DNA of 64,000 nt. Source: Stenotrophomonas sp. 24(2023). Its GTDB lineage: Bacteria > Pseudomonadota > Gammaproteobacteria > Xanthomonadales > Xanthomonadaceae. The position numbers were made by a program, and so were the translations under genes. Location of the stretch: contig NZ_CP133160.1 of assembly GCF_030913365.1 (NCBI RefSeq), positions 3,572,001-3,636,000 on the forward strand. Direction: 5' to 3'. Under the pieces are notes generated by a model. That model was not told the DNA's origin and did no database searches. It was given only the letters and a program-made list of their open reading frames with translations. Positions 46,969 to 55,594 of the stretch are shown here, one piece after another; position 1 is the stretch's first letter; every line of letters starts with the position of its first letter.

Positions 46969-48855
46969 TCAGGCCGACAGTTCCAGCAGCAGCTTGTTCA
47001 GGCGCGCCACGTAGGCACCGGGATCCTTCAGGCTGTCACCGGCGGCCAGGGCTGCCTGGTCGAACAGCACCCGGCCCAGATCGTCGAAGCGCGCACCATC
47101 GGCCTCTCCTTCCAGCTTGGCGATCAGCGGGTGGCTCGGGTTGATCTCCAGCACCGGCTTGCTGTCGGGCACCTTCTGCCCGCTGGCTTCCAGGATCTGG
47201 CGCATCTGCAGGCCCAGGTCCTGTTCGCCGATGGCCAGCACCGCCGGCGAGTCGGTCAGGCGGTGCGACACGCGCACGTCGGCCACGTCATCGCCCAGTA
47301 CCGTCTTCAGGCGCTCGACCAGGCCCTGCTTGTCCTTGGCCGCCGCTTCCTGTTCCTGCTTGTCGGCTTCGCTTTCCAGCGCGCCCAGGTCCAGGTCGCC
47401 GCGGGCGATGTCCACGAAGCCCTTGCCGTCGAAATCGGTCAGGTAGCCCATCAGCCACTCGTCGATGCGGTCGGTCAGCAGCAGCACTTCCACGCCCTTC
47501 TTGCGGAACACTTCCAGGTGCGGACTGTTGCGCACCTGGCTGTAGCTCTCGCCGGTCAGGTAATAGATCTTGTCCTGTCCTTCGGCCATGCGGCCGATGT
47601 AATCGGCCAGCGACACGCTCTGCGCATCGGCCTCGCCACGGGTGGAGGCAAAGCGCAGCAGGCCGGCCACCTTTTCGCGGTTGTTGTAGTCCTCGGCGGG
47701 GCCTTCCTTCAGCACCTGGCCGAATTCCTTCCAGAACGTGGCGTACTGTTCCGGCTTGTCCTTGGCCAGCTTGTCCAGCATGTCCAGCGAGCGCTTGGTC
47801 AGCGCCGACTTCATCGAATCGATGACCGGGCCGGACTGCAGGATCTCGCGCGAGACGTTGAGCGAGAGGTCGTTGGAATCGACCACGCCCTTGATGAAGC
47901 GCAGGTACAGCGGCAGGAACTGCTCGGCCTGGTCCATCACGAACACGCGCTGCACATACAGCTTCAGGCCCTTGGGGGCATCGCGGTGGTACAGGTCGAA
48001 CGGTGCCCGGCCCGGCACGTACAGCAGCGAGGTGTATTCCAGCTTGCCTTCGACCTTGTTGTGGCTCCAGGCCAGCGGGTCGGCGTGGTCGTGGGCGACG
48101 TGCTTGTAGAACTCGGTGTACTCGGCGTCGCTGACCTCGGTGCGCGGGCGGGTCCACAGCGCGCTGGCGCGGTTGACGGTCTCCCACTCGCCGGCGGCGT
48201 CTTCGCCTTCCTTCGGCATCTGGATCGGCAGGCCGATGTGGTCCGAATACTTCTTGAGGATGCTGCGCAGGCGCCAGCCGTCGGCGAAATCGTGCTCGCC
48301 GTCCTTCAGGTGCAGCACGATGCGGGTGCCGCGCTCGGCCTTGTCGATGGTGGCAACGTCGAAATCGCCTTCGCCACGGGAGGTCCAGCGCACGCCCTCT
48401 GCGGCGGCCAGGCCGGCGCGGCGCGAGGTCACTTCCACTTCGTCTGCAACGATGAAGGCGCTGTAGAAGCCGACGCCGAACTGGCCGATCAGCTGCGAAT
48501 CCTTCTTCTGGTCGCCGGACAGCTGGCGCAGGAAATCGCCGGTGCCGGACTTGGCGATCGTGCCCAGGTGGGCGATGGCCTCGGCGCGGCTCATGCCGAT
48601 GCCGTTGTCTTCGATGGTGATGGTGTGGGCGGCGGCATCGAAGCTGACGCGCACGCGCAGGTCGCCGTCGCCTTCCAGCAGGGCCGGCTGGGTCAGCGCT
48701 TCGAAGCGCAGCTTGTCGGCGGCGTCGGCGGCGTTGGAGACCAGCTCGCGCAGGAAGATTTCCTTGTTGGAATACAGCGAGTGGATCATCAGCTGCAGCA
48801 GCTGCTTGACTTCGGTCTGGAAGCCAAGGGTTTCGGTCTGGATCGTCTCGGTCAT
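46969..48855 (-). CDS. htpG: Hsp90 chaperone HtpG
   Basis: A 628-residue bacterial Hsp90. The N-terminal ATPase has the Bergerat-fold motifs [58 protein letters not shown] and GTRIVLHL. The middle domain carries [20 protein letters not shown] and the family signature [11 protein letters not shown]; the C-terminal dimerisation domain ends near LLLELSA. ATG at 48855 gives [20 protein letters not shown]. The 5' region upstream contains a hexamer repeat and a large hairpin element, so the promoter must lie within about 100 bp of the start or be beyond the repeat. Confidence 0.97.
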   Translation of the reverse strand: MTETIQTETLGFQTEVKQLLQLMIHSLYSNKEIFLRELVSNAADAADKLRFEALTQPALLEGDGDLRVRVSFDAAAHTITIEDNGIGMSRAEAIAHLGTIAKSGTGDFLRQLSGDQKKDSQLIGQFGVGFYSAFIVADEVEVTSRRAGLAAAEGVRWTSRGEGDFDVATIDKAERGTRIVLHLKDGEHDFADGWRLRSILKKYSDHIGLPIQMPKEGEDAAGEWETVNRASALWTRPRTEVSDAEYTEFYKHVAHDHADPLAWSHNKVEGKLEYTSLLYVPGRAPFDLYHRDAPKGLKLYVQRVFVMDQAEQFLPLYLRFIKGVVDSNDLSLNVSREILQSGPVIDSMKSALTKRSLDMLDKLAKDKPEQYATFWKEFGQVLKEGPAEDYNNREKVAGLLRFASTRGEADAQSVSLADYIGRMAEGQDKIYYLTGESYSQVRNSPHLEVFRKKGVEVLLLTDRIDEWLMGYLTDFDGKGFVDIARGDLDLGALESEADKQEQEAAAKDKQGLVERLKTVLGDDVADVRVSHRLTDSPAVLAIGEQDLGLQMRQILEASGQKVPDSKPVLEINPSHPLIAKLEGEADGARFDDLGRVLFDQAALAAGDSLKDPGAYVARLNKLLLELSA

Positions 48856-48960
48856 CGGGTAGGGCTCCATGTGCAATGCCGCGCCAGCGCGTGCGGCCTG
48901 CCCAAGGGGTAGGGGTGATTGTCCCGAAATCAAGGGGTTGGTCGGGCAGGGCGGCGCCCT

Positions 48961-49148
48961 GCACCCGCAGAGGCCGGAGCCAAAGCCAAAGCCAAAGCCA
49001 AAGCCAAAGCCAAAGCCAAAGCGGGCATTCCGTGGGATGGCGGGGTACTGTGGGTTCGCGGGGACGCCGTGAACCCATCCATGGGGGCTTGGTCGCCGCA
49101 TCCATGCGGCTCACACCCCGCGAACCCACAGTGCCCCGCCTTCGACAG
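48961..49148 (-). repeat. Composite hairpin-plus-hexamer repeat element, copy B
   Basis: Read on the minus strand: CTGTCGAA (49148-49141), a 25-nt arm (49140-49116), a 52-nt core (49115-49064), the complementary arm (49063-49039; one G-T pair, otherwise perfect), a linker, seven TTTGGC hexamers (49020-48979) and a terminal motif TCTGCGGGTGC (48971-48961). The core matches copies A and C; the flanks, hexamer tract and terminal motif match copy C, which lies 109 bp away in the opposite orientation. Confidence 0.85.
48979..49020. repeat. Hexanucleotide tandem repeat (GCCAAA)7
   Basis: Seven perfect GCCAAA units, 124 bp upstream of the htpG start codon. It is part of composite element B. Perfect short tandem repeats of this length are prone to copy-number change by slippage. 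Confidence 0.95.
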
Positions 49149-49216
49149 GTTCCTGGTGACGGTGGCAACGGCTGGGCTTCTGATTTCATCAATTCCTTCG
49201 ATATCTGACAGATGTT

Positions 49217-49240
49217 CATCCACGCATGGCGTGGATCTAC
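49217..49240 (-). repeat. SMAG-type GTAG repeat between elements B and C
   Basis: A perfect minus-orientation 24-bp unit (ends GTGGATCTAC on the plus strand), between the two composite elements. Confidence 0.85.
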
Positions 49241-49256
49241 TGCAGATCGCGGGAAA

Positions 49257-49419
49257 CTGTCGAAGGCGGGGTGGGGCCGGTTGAGGGGGGGGAGCGCCAT
49301 GGATGCGGCGACCAAGCCCCCATGGATGGGTTTACGGCGTCCCCCTCAACCGGACCCACCCCGCCATCTCTCAGGAAGCCAGCTTTTGACGTAGACGTTG
49401 ACGTTGCTTCTGCGGGTGC
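49257..49419 (+). repeat. Composite hairpin-plus-hexamer repeat element, copy C
   Basis: Plus strand: CTGTCGAA (49257-49264), a 25-nt arm (49265-49289), a 51-nt core (49290-49340), the complementary arm (49341-49365; 24 of 25 pair), a linker, four imperfect hexamers TTTGAC GTAGAC GTTGAC GTTGCT (49385-49408) and the terminal motif TCTGCGGGTGC (49409-49419). Same order of parts as copy B in mirror orientation, but the arm sequence and hexamer are different. It ends about 70 bp before rsmD. Confidence 0.85.
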
Positions 49420-49490
49420 CGGCCGCGGGCCGGCCGAACTACAATCCTGCTCATGCTGAATTTCTCGAACACCTCCTGCCGGGGGCGCCG

Positions 49491-50605
<1,115 letters not shown>

Positions 50606-50641
50606 CACCCCCAACACCTGAACCACCACGGGAGGAAACCC

Positions 50642-51136
50642 ATGAACACCACCATGCGCGCGATGCTGATCGCCTCGTTTGCCCTGGCCTTCACCGCCTG
50701 CAAGAAGGAAGAGGCCGTCGCACCGGCCGATGAAGCCAAGCAGGCCCTGGTCGCTCCGGCCAAGGAAGACGATGCCGGCTGGAAGAAGTACCTGCAGGAA
50801 GTTGCCATCCAGAACATGGGCAACATCACCAACAGCCCGTTCCTGTACTACCTGCCGCCGGAAAGCGATCCGGAATTCGCCGCCAAGTACGAGCGCCAGG
50901 TCGAGAGCGCCACCCAGGCCGTTGCCCGTGGCGTGCAGCCGGGCAACATGCTGGCCTTCGGTTCGTCGGCCTCGGGCAAGATGGCCGACATGATCCTGGC
51001 CGTGTTCAAGGACGTGCCGGCTGACTCGATGAAGAAGGTCCGCGTGGTCTACATCGGCAGCACTGCCGACAATGCCCGCGTGCAGGCTGCCGTGCAGCCG
51101 ACCGGCGCCGAGTACGTGTTCGTCGAAGCCAAGTAA
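50642..51136 (+). CDS. Putative lipoprotein (164 aa)
   Basis: Signal sequence MNTTMRAMLIASFALAFTAC with lipobox FTAC; the mature protein starts CKKEEAVAP. Soluble, helix-rich body with PFLYYLPPESDPEFAAKYER and GNMLAFGSSASGKMADMILA, then KVRVVYIGSTADNARVQAAV. A strong Shine-Dalgarno (GGAGGAAA) precedes the start. No domain that I recognise; probably a periplasm-facing lipoprotein of the Xanthomonadaceae. A hairpin terminator pair follows. Confidence 0.75.
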   Translation: MNTTMRAMLIASFALAFTACKKEEAVAPADEAKQALVAPAKEDDAGWKKYLQEVAIQNMGNITNSPFLYYLPPESDPEFAAKYERQVESATQAVARGVQPGNMLAFGSSASGKMADMILAVFKDVPADSMKKVRVVYIGSTADNARVQAAVQPTGAEYVFVEAK

Positions 51137-51149
51137 GTCCCGCCGTGGC

Positions 51150-51229
51150 GGCCACGCCCCTGGCGTGGCCCGGGCGGTTTCCGGCCAGGAAGCCGCCGAT
51201 GACCGGCCTGCGCGCCCGCGCAGGCCGGT
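51150..51229 (+). terminator. Two hairpins after the lipoprotein gene
   Basis: GGCCACGCC (51150-51158) / GGCGTGGCC (51162-51170), then a 12-bp stem ACCGGCCTGCGC (51202-51213) / GCGCAGGCCGGT (51218-51229). The second is followed by only a weak T-run (TCT). They probably end the lipoprotein transcript. Confidence 0.5.
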
Positions 51230-51261
51230 TCTGGTCCAAGGCGCGGGCGAGGAGTACCGCC

Positions 51262-51543
51262 ATGTCGCTGAAAATCAATGAGCTCTGCGTCAACTGCGAC
51301 GTATGCGAGCCGGCCTGTCCCAACCAGGCCATTGCGATGGGTGAAACCATCTACGTGATCGACCCCGCCCGCTGCACCGAATGCGTGGGCCACTTCGACG
51401 AGCCGCAGTGCGTGGTCGTCTGCCCGGTCGAGTGCATCGACCCGGACCCGGAGATCGTGGAAACGCAGGACCAGCTGCTGGCCAAGCTGCGCCAGCTGCA
51501 GCACGATCATCCCGAACTCTATGCGGAGCCCCCATCCGAATGA
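51262..51543 (+). CDS. YfhL-family 2[4Fe-4S] ferredoxin
   Basis: A 93-residue ferredoxin. Cluster ligands in CVNCDVCEPACPNQAI and CTECVGHFDEPQCVVVCPVEC; the longer spacing and extra segment between the two Cys in the second motif are the mark of YfhL/Alvin-type ferredoxins. A C-terminal helix follows. GAGGAG precedes ATG 51262. It overlaps the ggt start by 4 nt, so the two share a transcript, although no metabolic link is obvious. YfhL is commonly found next to coaD, which is 0.7 kb upstream here. Confidence 0.93.
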   Translation: MSLKINELCVNCDVCEPACPNQAIAMGETIYVIDPARCTECVGHFDEPQCVVVCPVECIDPDPEIVETQDQLLAKLRQLQHDHPELYAEPPSE

Positions 51544-53267
51544 AGCTGATCGCCCGCCCCCTGCTGCTGCTTGGCCTGCTGCTCACGCCGCTGGCGTGGG
51601 CCGATGGCCCGGTCCGTGCGGCCCACCCTGACGGCGCCGCCGTGGCCAGCGGCCACCGGCTGGCCACCGAGGCCGGCCTGGAAATCCTGGCGCAGGGCGG
51701 CAACGCCTTCGACGCCGCCGTGGCGGTGTCCTCCACGCTGGCCGTGGTCGAGCCGATCAGCTCGGGCCTGGGCGGTGGCGGTTTCTTCCTGCTGCATGAT
51801 GCGGCCACCGGCAAGGATGTGATGCTCGACGCGCGCGAGACCGCACCGGCCTCGGCCACGCCGCAGGCCTACCTGGATGCCAAGGGCAACCTGGACCGCG
51901 ACCGCTCGGTCAACGGCCCCTGGTCGGCCGGCATTCCCGGCCTGCCGGCCGCGCTGGTGGAACTGTCGTCCAAGCACGGCCGGCTGCCGCTGAAGGCCTC
52001 GCTGCAGCCGGCCATCCGCATCGCCCGCGACGGCTTCCCGGTGTACGAGCGCATGGCCAAGGGCTATGCCTCGCGCCGCGAGGTGATGGAGCGCTACCCC
52101 GGCACGCGCGAGGTCTACCTGCGCAATGGCCGCCCGATCGCCGAAGGCGATCTGTTCAAGCAGCCGGAACTGGCGCAGACGCTGCAGCGGCTGGCCGACG
52201 GCGGCTTCAATGGTTTCTACCGCGGGCAGACCGGCAAGGCGCTGCTGGCCGGGGTGAAACAGGCCGGTGGCCGCTGGACGGCCGAGGAACTGGCCGGCTA
52301 CCAGGTCAAGCTGCGCGAGCCGATCGTGTTCGACTACAACGGCTGGAAGATCACCACCGCGCCGCCGCCGTCCTCCGGTGGCATCGCGCTGGCGGCCATG
52401 CTGCAGATCCTGGAAGGCTGGGACATCAAGGCGATGGACCCGGCGCACCGCACCCACCTGGTGGTGGAGGCCATGCGCCGTGCCTACCGCGACCGCACGT
52501 TCTTCCTGGGCGATCCGGATTTCGTGCAGATCCCGCAGAAGGTGCTGACCAGCAAGGACTACGCGCAGGGCCTGCGCGCGACCATCCACCCGGACAAGGC
52601 CACCCCCAGCAATCTGCTGTCGGGCAACCCCACGCCGCTGGAGGATGATGAAACCACGCATTTCTCGATCATCGACCGTGAGGGCAACCGCGTCGGCGCC
52701 ACCCAGACGGTGAACCTGCTGTACGGCTCGGGCCTGATTCCCAAGGGCACCGGCGTGCTGCTGAACAACGAAATGGACGATTTCGCGCTGAAGCCGGGCA
52801 CGCCCAATGCGTTCGGGGTGATGGGCTACGAGGCCAACGCGCCGAAGCCGGGCAAGCGCATGCTGAGCTCGATGACGCCCACCTTCATGGAAAATGCCGA
52901 CAAGGTGGTGGTGCTGGGCACGCCGGGCGGCAGCCGCATCATCACCATGGTGCTGCTGGGCATCCTCGGCTACGACGCCGGGCTGGATGCGCAGCAGGTC
53001 GCGGCGCTGCCGCGCTACCACCACCAGTGGCTGCCGGACGTGATCGAGGCCGAGGACGCCGCCTTCGACGCGGCAACCGTCAAGCAGCTGCGCGCCATGG
53101 GCCACACCATCGACCTGCCGGGCGATGTGGCCGCCGGCGGCCGCGGGTCCAGTCATGTCTGGGGCAACCTGCAGACCGTGGAATGGGACCGTCGCAGCAA
53201 TGCCCTGTTCGGTGGCAGCGACCCGCGCAATCCGGTGGGTGCCGCCGAGGTTGTGCCGGCACGGTAA
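51540..53267 (+). CDS. ggt: Gamma-glutamyltransferase
   Basis: A 575-residue periplasmic Ntn-hydrolase that splits gamma-glutamyl bonds, for example in glutathione. Signal peptide MKLIARPLLLLGLLLTPLAW with cleavage near ADG. The large-subunit motif is GNAFDAAVAVSSTLAVVEP with GLGGGGFFLLHD; the self-cleavage/nucleophile Thr is in LEDDETTHFSIID (second Thr); the small subunit carries LLNNEMDDFALKPG, KRMLSSMTPTF and GTPGGSRIITMVLL. ATG at 51540 overlaps the ferredoxin stop. It ends at a strong terminator. Confidence 0.96.
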   Translation: MKLIARPLLLLGLLLTPLAWADGPVRAAHPDGAAVASGHRLATEAGLEILAQGGNAFDAAVAVSSTLAVVEPISSGLGGGGFFLLHDAATGKDVMLDARETAPASATPQAYLDAKGNLDRDRSVNGPWSAGIPGLPAALVELSSKHGRLPLKASLQPAIRIARDGFPVYERMAKGYASRREVMERYPGTREVYLRNGRPIAEGDLFKQPELAQTLQRLADGGFNGFYRGQTGKALLAGVKQAGGRWTAEELAGYQVKLREPIVFDYNGWKITTAPPPSSGGIALAAMLQILEGWDIKAMDPAHRTHLVVEAMRRAYRDRTFFLGDPDFVQIPQKVLTSKDYAQGLRATIHPDKATPSNLLSGNPTPLEDDETTHFSIIDREGNRVGATQTVNLLYGSGLIPKGTGVLLNNEMDDFALKPGTPNAFGVMGYEANAPKPGKRMLSSMTPTFMENADKVVVLGTPGGSRIITMVLLGILGYDAGLDAQQVAALPRYHHQWLPDVIEAEDAAFDAATVKQLRAMGHTIDLPGDVAAGGRGSSHVWGNLQTVEWDRRSNALFGGSDPRNPVGAAEVVPAR

Positions 53268-53304
53268 GCATTGCGCGCGCCGGGCCCGGCCCGGCGCGAC
53301 CGGA

Positions 53305-53332
53305 GCCCGGCCACCCGGCCGGGCCTTTTGTT
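53305..53332 (+). terminator. Rho-independent terminator of ggt
   Basis: Stem GCCCGGCC (53305-53312) / GGCCGGGC (53317-53324), four-base loop, then CTTTTGTT. It lies 38 bp after the ggt stop. Confidence 0.88.
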
Positions 53333-53390
53333 ACGGTTGCCATCGCTCCGCCTAGCGAATCCTTAACAAGCCCGGGCAGATAATTGCCGG

Positions 53391-54278
53391 ATGAAACTAT
53401 GGTCGATTCGTGGCAACACGCAGCGCCTGGACGGCGGGGCGATGTTTGGCAATGCACCGCGTGCATTGTGGGAAAAATGGGCGGCACCGGATGAGCTCAA
53501 CCGCATCGAGCTGGCCTGCCGTGCGCTGCTGGCCAGCCCGCTGGAAGGCAAGACGGTGCTGTTCGAGACCGGCATCGGGGCGTTCTTCGAGCCGCGCCTG
53601 CGCGAGCGCTATGGCGTGCAGGAAAGCAACCACGTGCTGATGGAGTCACTGCGCGAGGCCGGCTTCGAGCATGAAGACATCGATGTGGTGGTGCTCAGCC
53701 ACCTGCATTTCGACCATGCCGGCGGGCTGTTGGCGCCGTGGATCGAAGGGCGGGGGCCGGAACTGTTGTTCCCCAACGCGACCTTCGTGGTCGGTGCCGA
53801 GCACTGGCAGCGTGCCCTGAACCCCCATCCGCGCGACCGCGCCAGCTTCATTCCCGAACTGCCGGCCCTGCTGGAGGCCAGCGGACGGCTGGAGGTGGTC
53901 GATGGCGAGTATTCGCAGGCACTGGGCCGCAGCGTGCGTTTCAGCTTCAGCGACGGCCATACGCCGGGCCTGATGCTGGCCGAAATCGTCGGCCAGGCAG
54001 GTGGAGACGGCCAGGCACATGGGGGCGTGGTGTTCTGCGCCGACCTGATTCCCGGCCGGTCCTGGGTGCACGTGCCGATCACCATGGGCTATGACCGCAA
54101 TGCCGAGCTGCTGATCGACGAAAAGCGGCAGTTCCTGGAAGACAAGCTGGCGCGCAACGTGCACCTGTTCTTCACCCATGACCCGCAGATCGCACTGGCG
54201 CAGCTGGGCCGTGATGACAAGGGCCGGTTCGTGACCCTGCACGAGCAGGGCGAACTGAGGGCGCGCGCGCTGGGCTGA
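53391..54278 (+). CDS. Metallo-beta-lactamase-fold hydrolase
   Basis: A 295-residue cytosolic MBL-fold enzyme. Zinc ligands: HLHFDHAGG (HxHxDH), a His after [10 protein letters not shown], Asp/His in [23 protein letters not shown] and the late His in [13 protein letters not shown]. There is no signal peptide. The layout resembles AHL-lactonase/glyoxalase-II relatives; substrate cannot be stated. The gene stands alone between the ggt terminator and psiF; convergent hairpin arms GTGCAG/CTGCAC (54294-54299 / 54319-54324) follow its stop. Confidence 0.9.
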   Translation: MKLWSIRGNTQRLDGGAMFGNAPRALWEKWAAPDELNRIELACRALLASPLEGKTVLFETGIGAFFEPRLRERYGVQESNHVLMESLREAGFEHEDIDVVVLSHLHFDHAGGLLAPWIEGRGPELLFPNATFVVGAEHWQRALNPHPRDRASFIPELPALLEASGRLEVVDGEYSQALGRSVRFSFSDGHTPGLMLAEIVGQAGGDGQAHGGVVFCADLIPGRSWVHVPITMGYDRNAELLIDEKRQFLEDKLARNVHLFFTHDPQIALAQLGRDDKGRFVTLHEQGELRARALG

Positions 54279-54336
54279 GCGCCTGCCCAGGGGGTGCAGG
54301 GCCGGGCCATGCCCAGCTCTGCACGCGTGGCCGTTG

Positions 54337-54621
54337 TTACGACGCCTTCAGGCAGCTGCTCATGAACGTCTTGCGCGTATCACCGGCCAGCTTCTTGCTG
54401 GCGGCATCGGCGTTGCACTGCTTCATGCGCTCCTGCGGCGTGGTGGCCTTGGCCGGCTGGCCACTGAGGCAGGCCTTCTGCGCGGCCTTGTACTCCTCGC
54501 CGGTCTTGCCCTTGTTCTTGGCCGAGCAGTCCGCCATGCGTTGCTGCTGCGGGGTGGTCGCCTGCGCGAGCGTGGGCACGGCAAGCACGAGGAGGGCGGC
54601 CAACAGGGTCGAACGGATCAT
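54337..54621 (-). CDS. PsiF-repeat secreted protein
   Basis: A 94-residue exported protein: signal MIRSTLLAALLVLAVPTLAQ-A, then two PsiF repeats, TPQQQRMADCSAKNKGKTGE with AAQKACLSG, and TPQERMKQCNADAASKKLAG with FMSSCLK, each with paired cysteines. PsiF is a phosphate-starvation-inducible protein in E. coli with unknown function. The gene lies about 1 kb from the phosphate-scavenging operon, but on the other strand. No convincing Pho box is visible upstream. Confidence 0.88.
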   Translation of the reverse strand: MIRSTLLAALLVLAVPTLAQATTPQQQRMADCSAKNKGKTGEEYKAAQKACLSGQPAKATTPQERMKQCNADAASKKLAGDTRKTFMSSCLKAS

Positions 54622-54714
54622 CGCGATCTCCAAAGCACGGGGCGGGTGCGCGGAGCATTCGGCGGGGTGGGGGAAGACGGCGTGAAATCTGCCGGTGATG
54701 GCCTCCACGCCCGG

Positions 54715-54737
54715 GGGGACGGGTCCGACCCGTCCCC
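54715..54737. terminator. GC-rich hairpin between upp and psiF
   Basis: GGGGACGGG (54715-54723) / CCCGTCCCC (54729-54737) with a TCCGA loop; TTTCT follows on the plus strand only. It lies just downstream of upp. It could be a 3' structure for the minus-strand upp message, but the T-run is on the wrong side for an intrinsic terminator. Confidence 0.4.
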
Positions 54738-54749
54738 TTTCTGCTGGTA

Positions 54750-55385
54750 TCAACCCACCACGCGGGTGCCGAAGATGCGGTCCCCGGCATCGCCCAGGCC
54801 CGGCAGGATGTAGCCCTTGTCGTTGAGCTGGGCGTCGATGGCGGCCGTGTAGATCTCTACATCCGGGTGCGCAGCCTGCACGGCGGCGATGCCCTCCGGC
54901 GCGGCGACCAGGAAAATGCCCTTGATGCGGCGGGCACCGGCACGCTTGAGCATGTCGATGGTGGCGATCAGGGTGCCGCCGGTGGCCAGCATCGGGTCCA
55001 GGATCAGCGCATCGCGCTCTTCCAGGCGGCCGGTCAGGCGCTCGAAATACGGCACCGGCTGCAGGGTTTCCTCGTCACGCTGCAGGCCGACCACGCTCAC
55101 GCGCGCGGCCGGAATCAGCGACAGCACGCCGCTGAGCATGCCCAGGCCGGCACGCAGGATCGGCACCACGGTGATCTTGGCACCGGCGATGCGCTGCACG
55201 GTGACCGGGCCGGCCCAGCCGGGCAGGGTGTGGGCTTCGGTGTCCAGATCGGCAGTGGCCTCGTAGGCCAGCAGCGTGCCCAGTTCGTTGGCCAGTTCGC
55301 GGAAATCCTTGGTGCTGAGCGATGCGTTGCGCATCAGGCCGATCTTGTGCTGCACCAGCGGATGGCGCACTTCGACGATTTTCAT
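54750..55385 (-). CDS. upp: Uracil phosphoribosyltransferase Upp
   Basis: A 211-residue enzyme that makes UMP from uracil and PRPP. Seen: [42 protein letters not shown] loop [20 protein letters not shown] and C-terminal uracil-binding [20 protein letters not shown] with R-F/IFGT. Length is that of E. coli Upp (208). ATG at 55385. It is divergent from the TonB receptor gene at 55595. Confidence 0.97.
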   Translation of the reverse strand: MKIVEVRHPLVQHKIGLMRNASLSTKDFRELANELGTLLAYEATADLDTEAHTLPGWAGPVTVQRIAGAKITVVPILRAGLGMLSGVLSLIPAARVSVVGLQRDEETLQPVPYFERLTGRLEERDALILDPMLATGGTLIATIDMLKRAGARRIKGIFLVAAPEGIAAVQAAHPDVEIYTAAIDAQLNDKGYILPGLGDAGDRIFGTRVVG

Positions 55386-55409
55386 GGTCGGAAAAGGGAA
55401 ATTGAACAG

Positions 55410-55440
55410 GCGTACAGTGTGCCGGATCGCCGCTGTACGC
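55410..55440. promoter_or_regulatory. Inverted repeat between upp and the TonB receptor gene
   Basis: GCGTACAG (55410-55417) / CTGTACGC (55433-55440), 15-bp spacer, 24 bp upstream of upp and 155 bp upstream of the receptor gene. It could be an operator or a leader hairpin of the upp mRNA; nothing in the sequence decides. Confidence 0.3.
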
Positions 55441-55594
55441 AGTAGTGCCAGACCCTGCCGGGCCCCCTGTGGCGCCGGTGCCAGGGCCGGTCCGGGCACC
55501 GGCCGGGACCGGGATTGTGCAGATCCATGTCACGGGCATGCAACGTTGCGGACATACCGTGCGGACCCATTCTTAACACGCATGGGGCTTCACA

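Noticed and set aside
46753..48912. A 719-codon open frame on the plus strand
   Set aside because: Antisense of htpG, including the repeat cluster before it. No family features.
48869..49459. Short open frames with PKPKPK-, AKAKAK- or DVDVD-like repeats
   Set aside because: These are translations of the hexanucleotide tracts and hairpin elements. They have no ribosome site and the same frames occur in both orientations, so the signal is DNA repeat, not protein.
55526..55545. Possible Pho box upstream of the TonB receptor (ATGTCAC with ATGCAAC 11 bp on)
   Set aside because: Only the first half fits the CTGTCAT consensus reasonably (5 of 7); the second half matches 3 of 7, which is no better than chance in this base composition.
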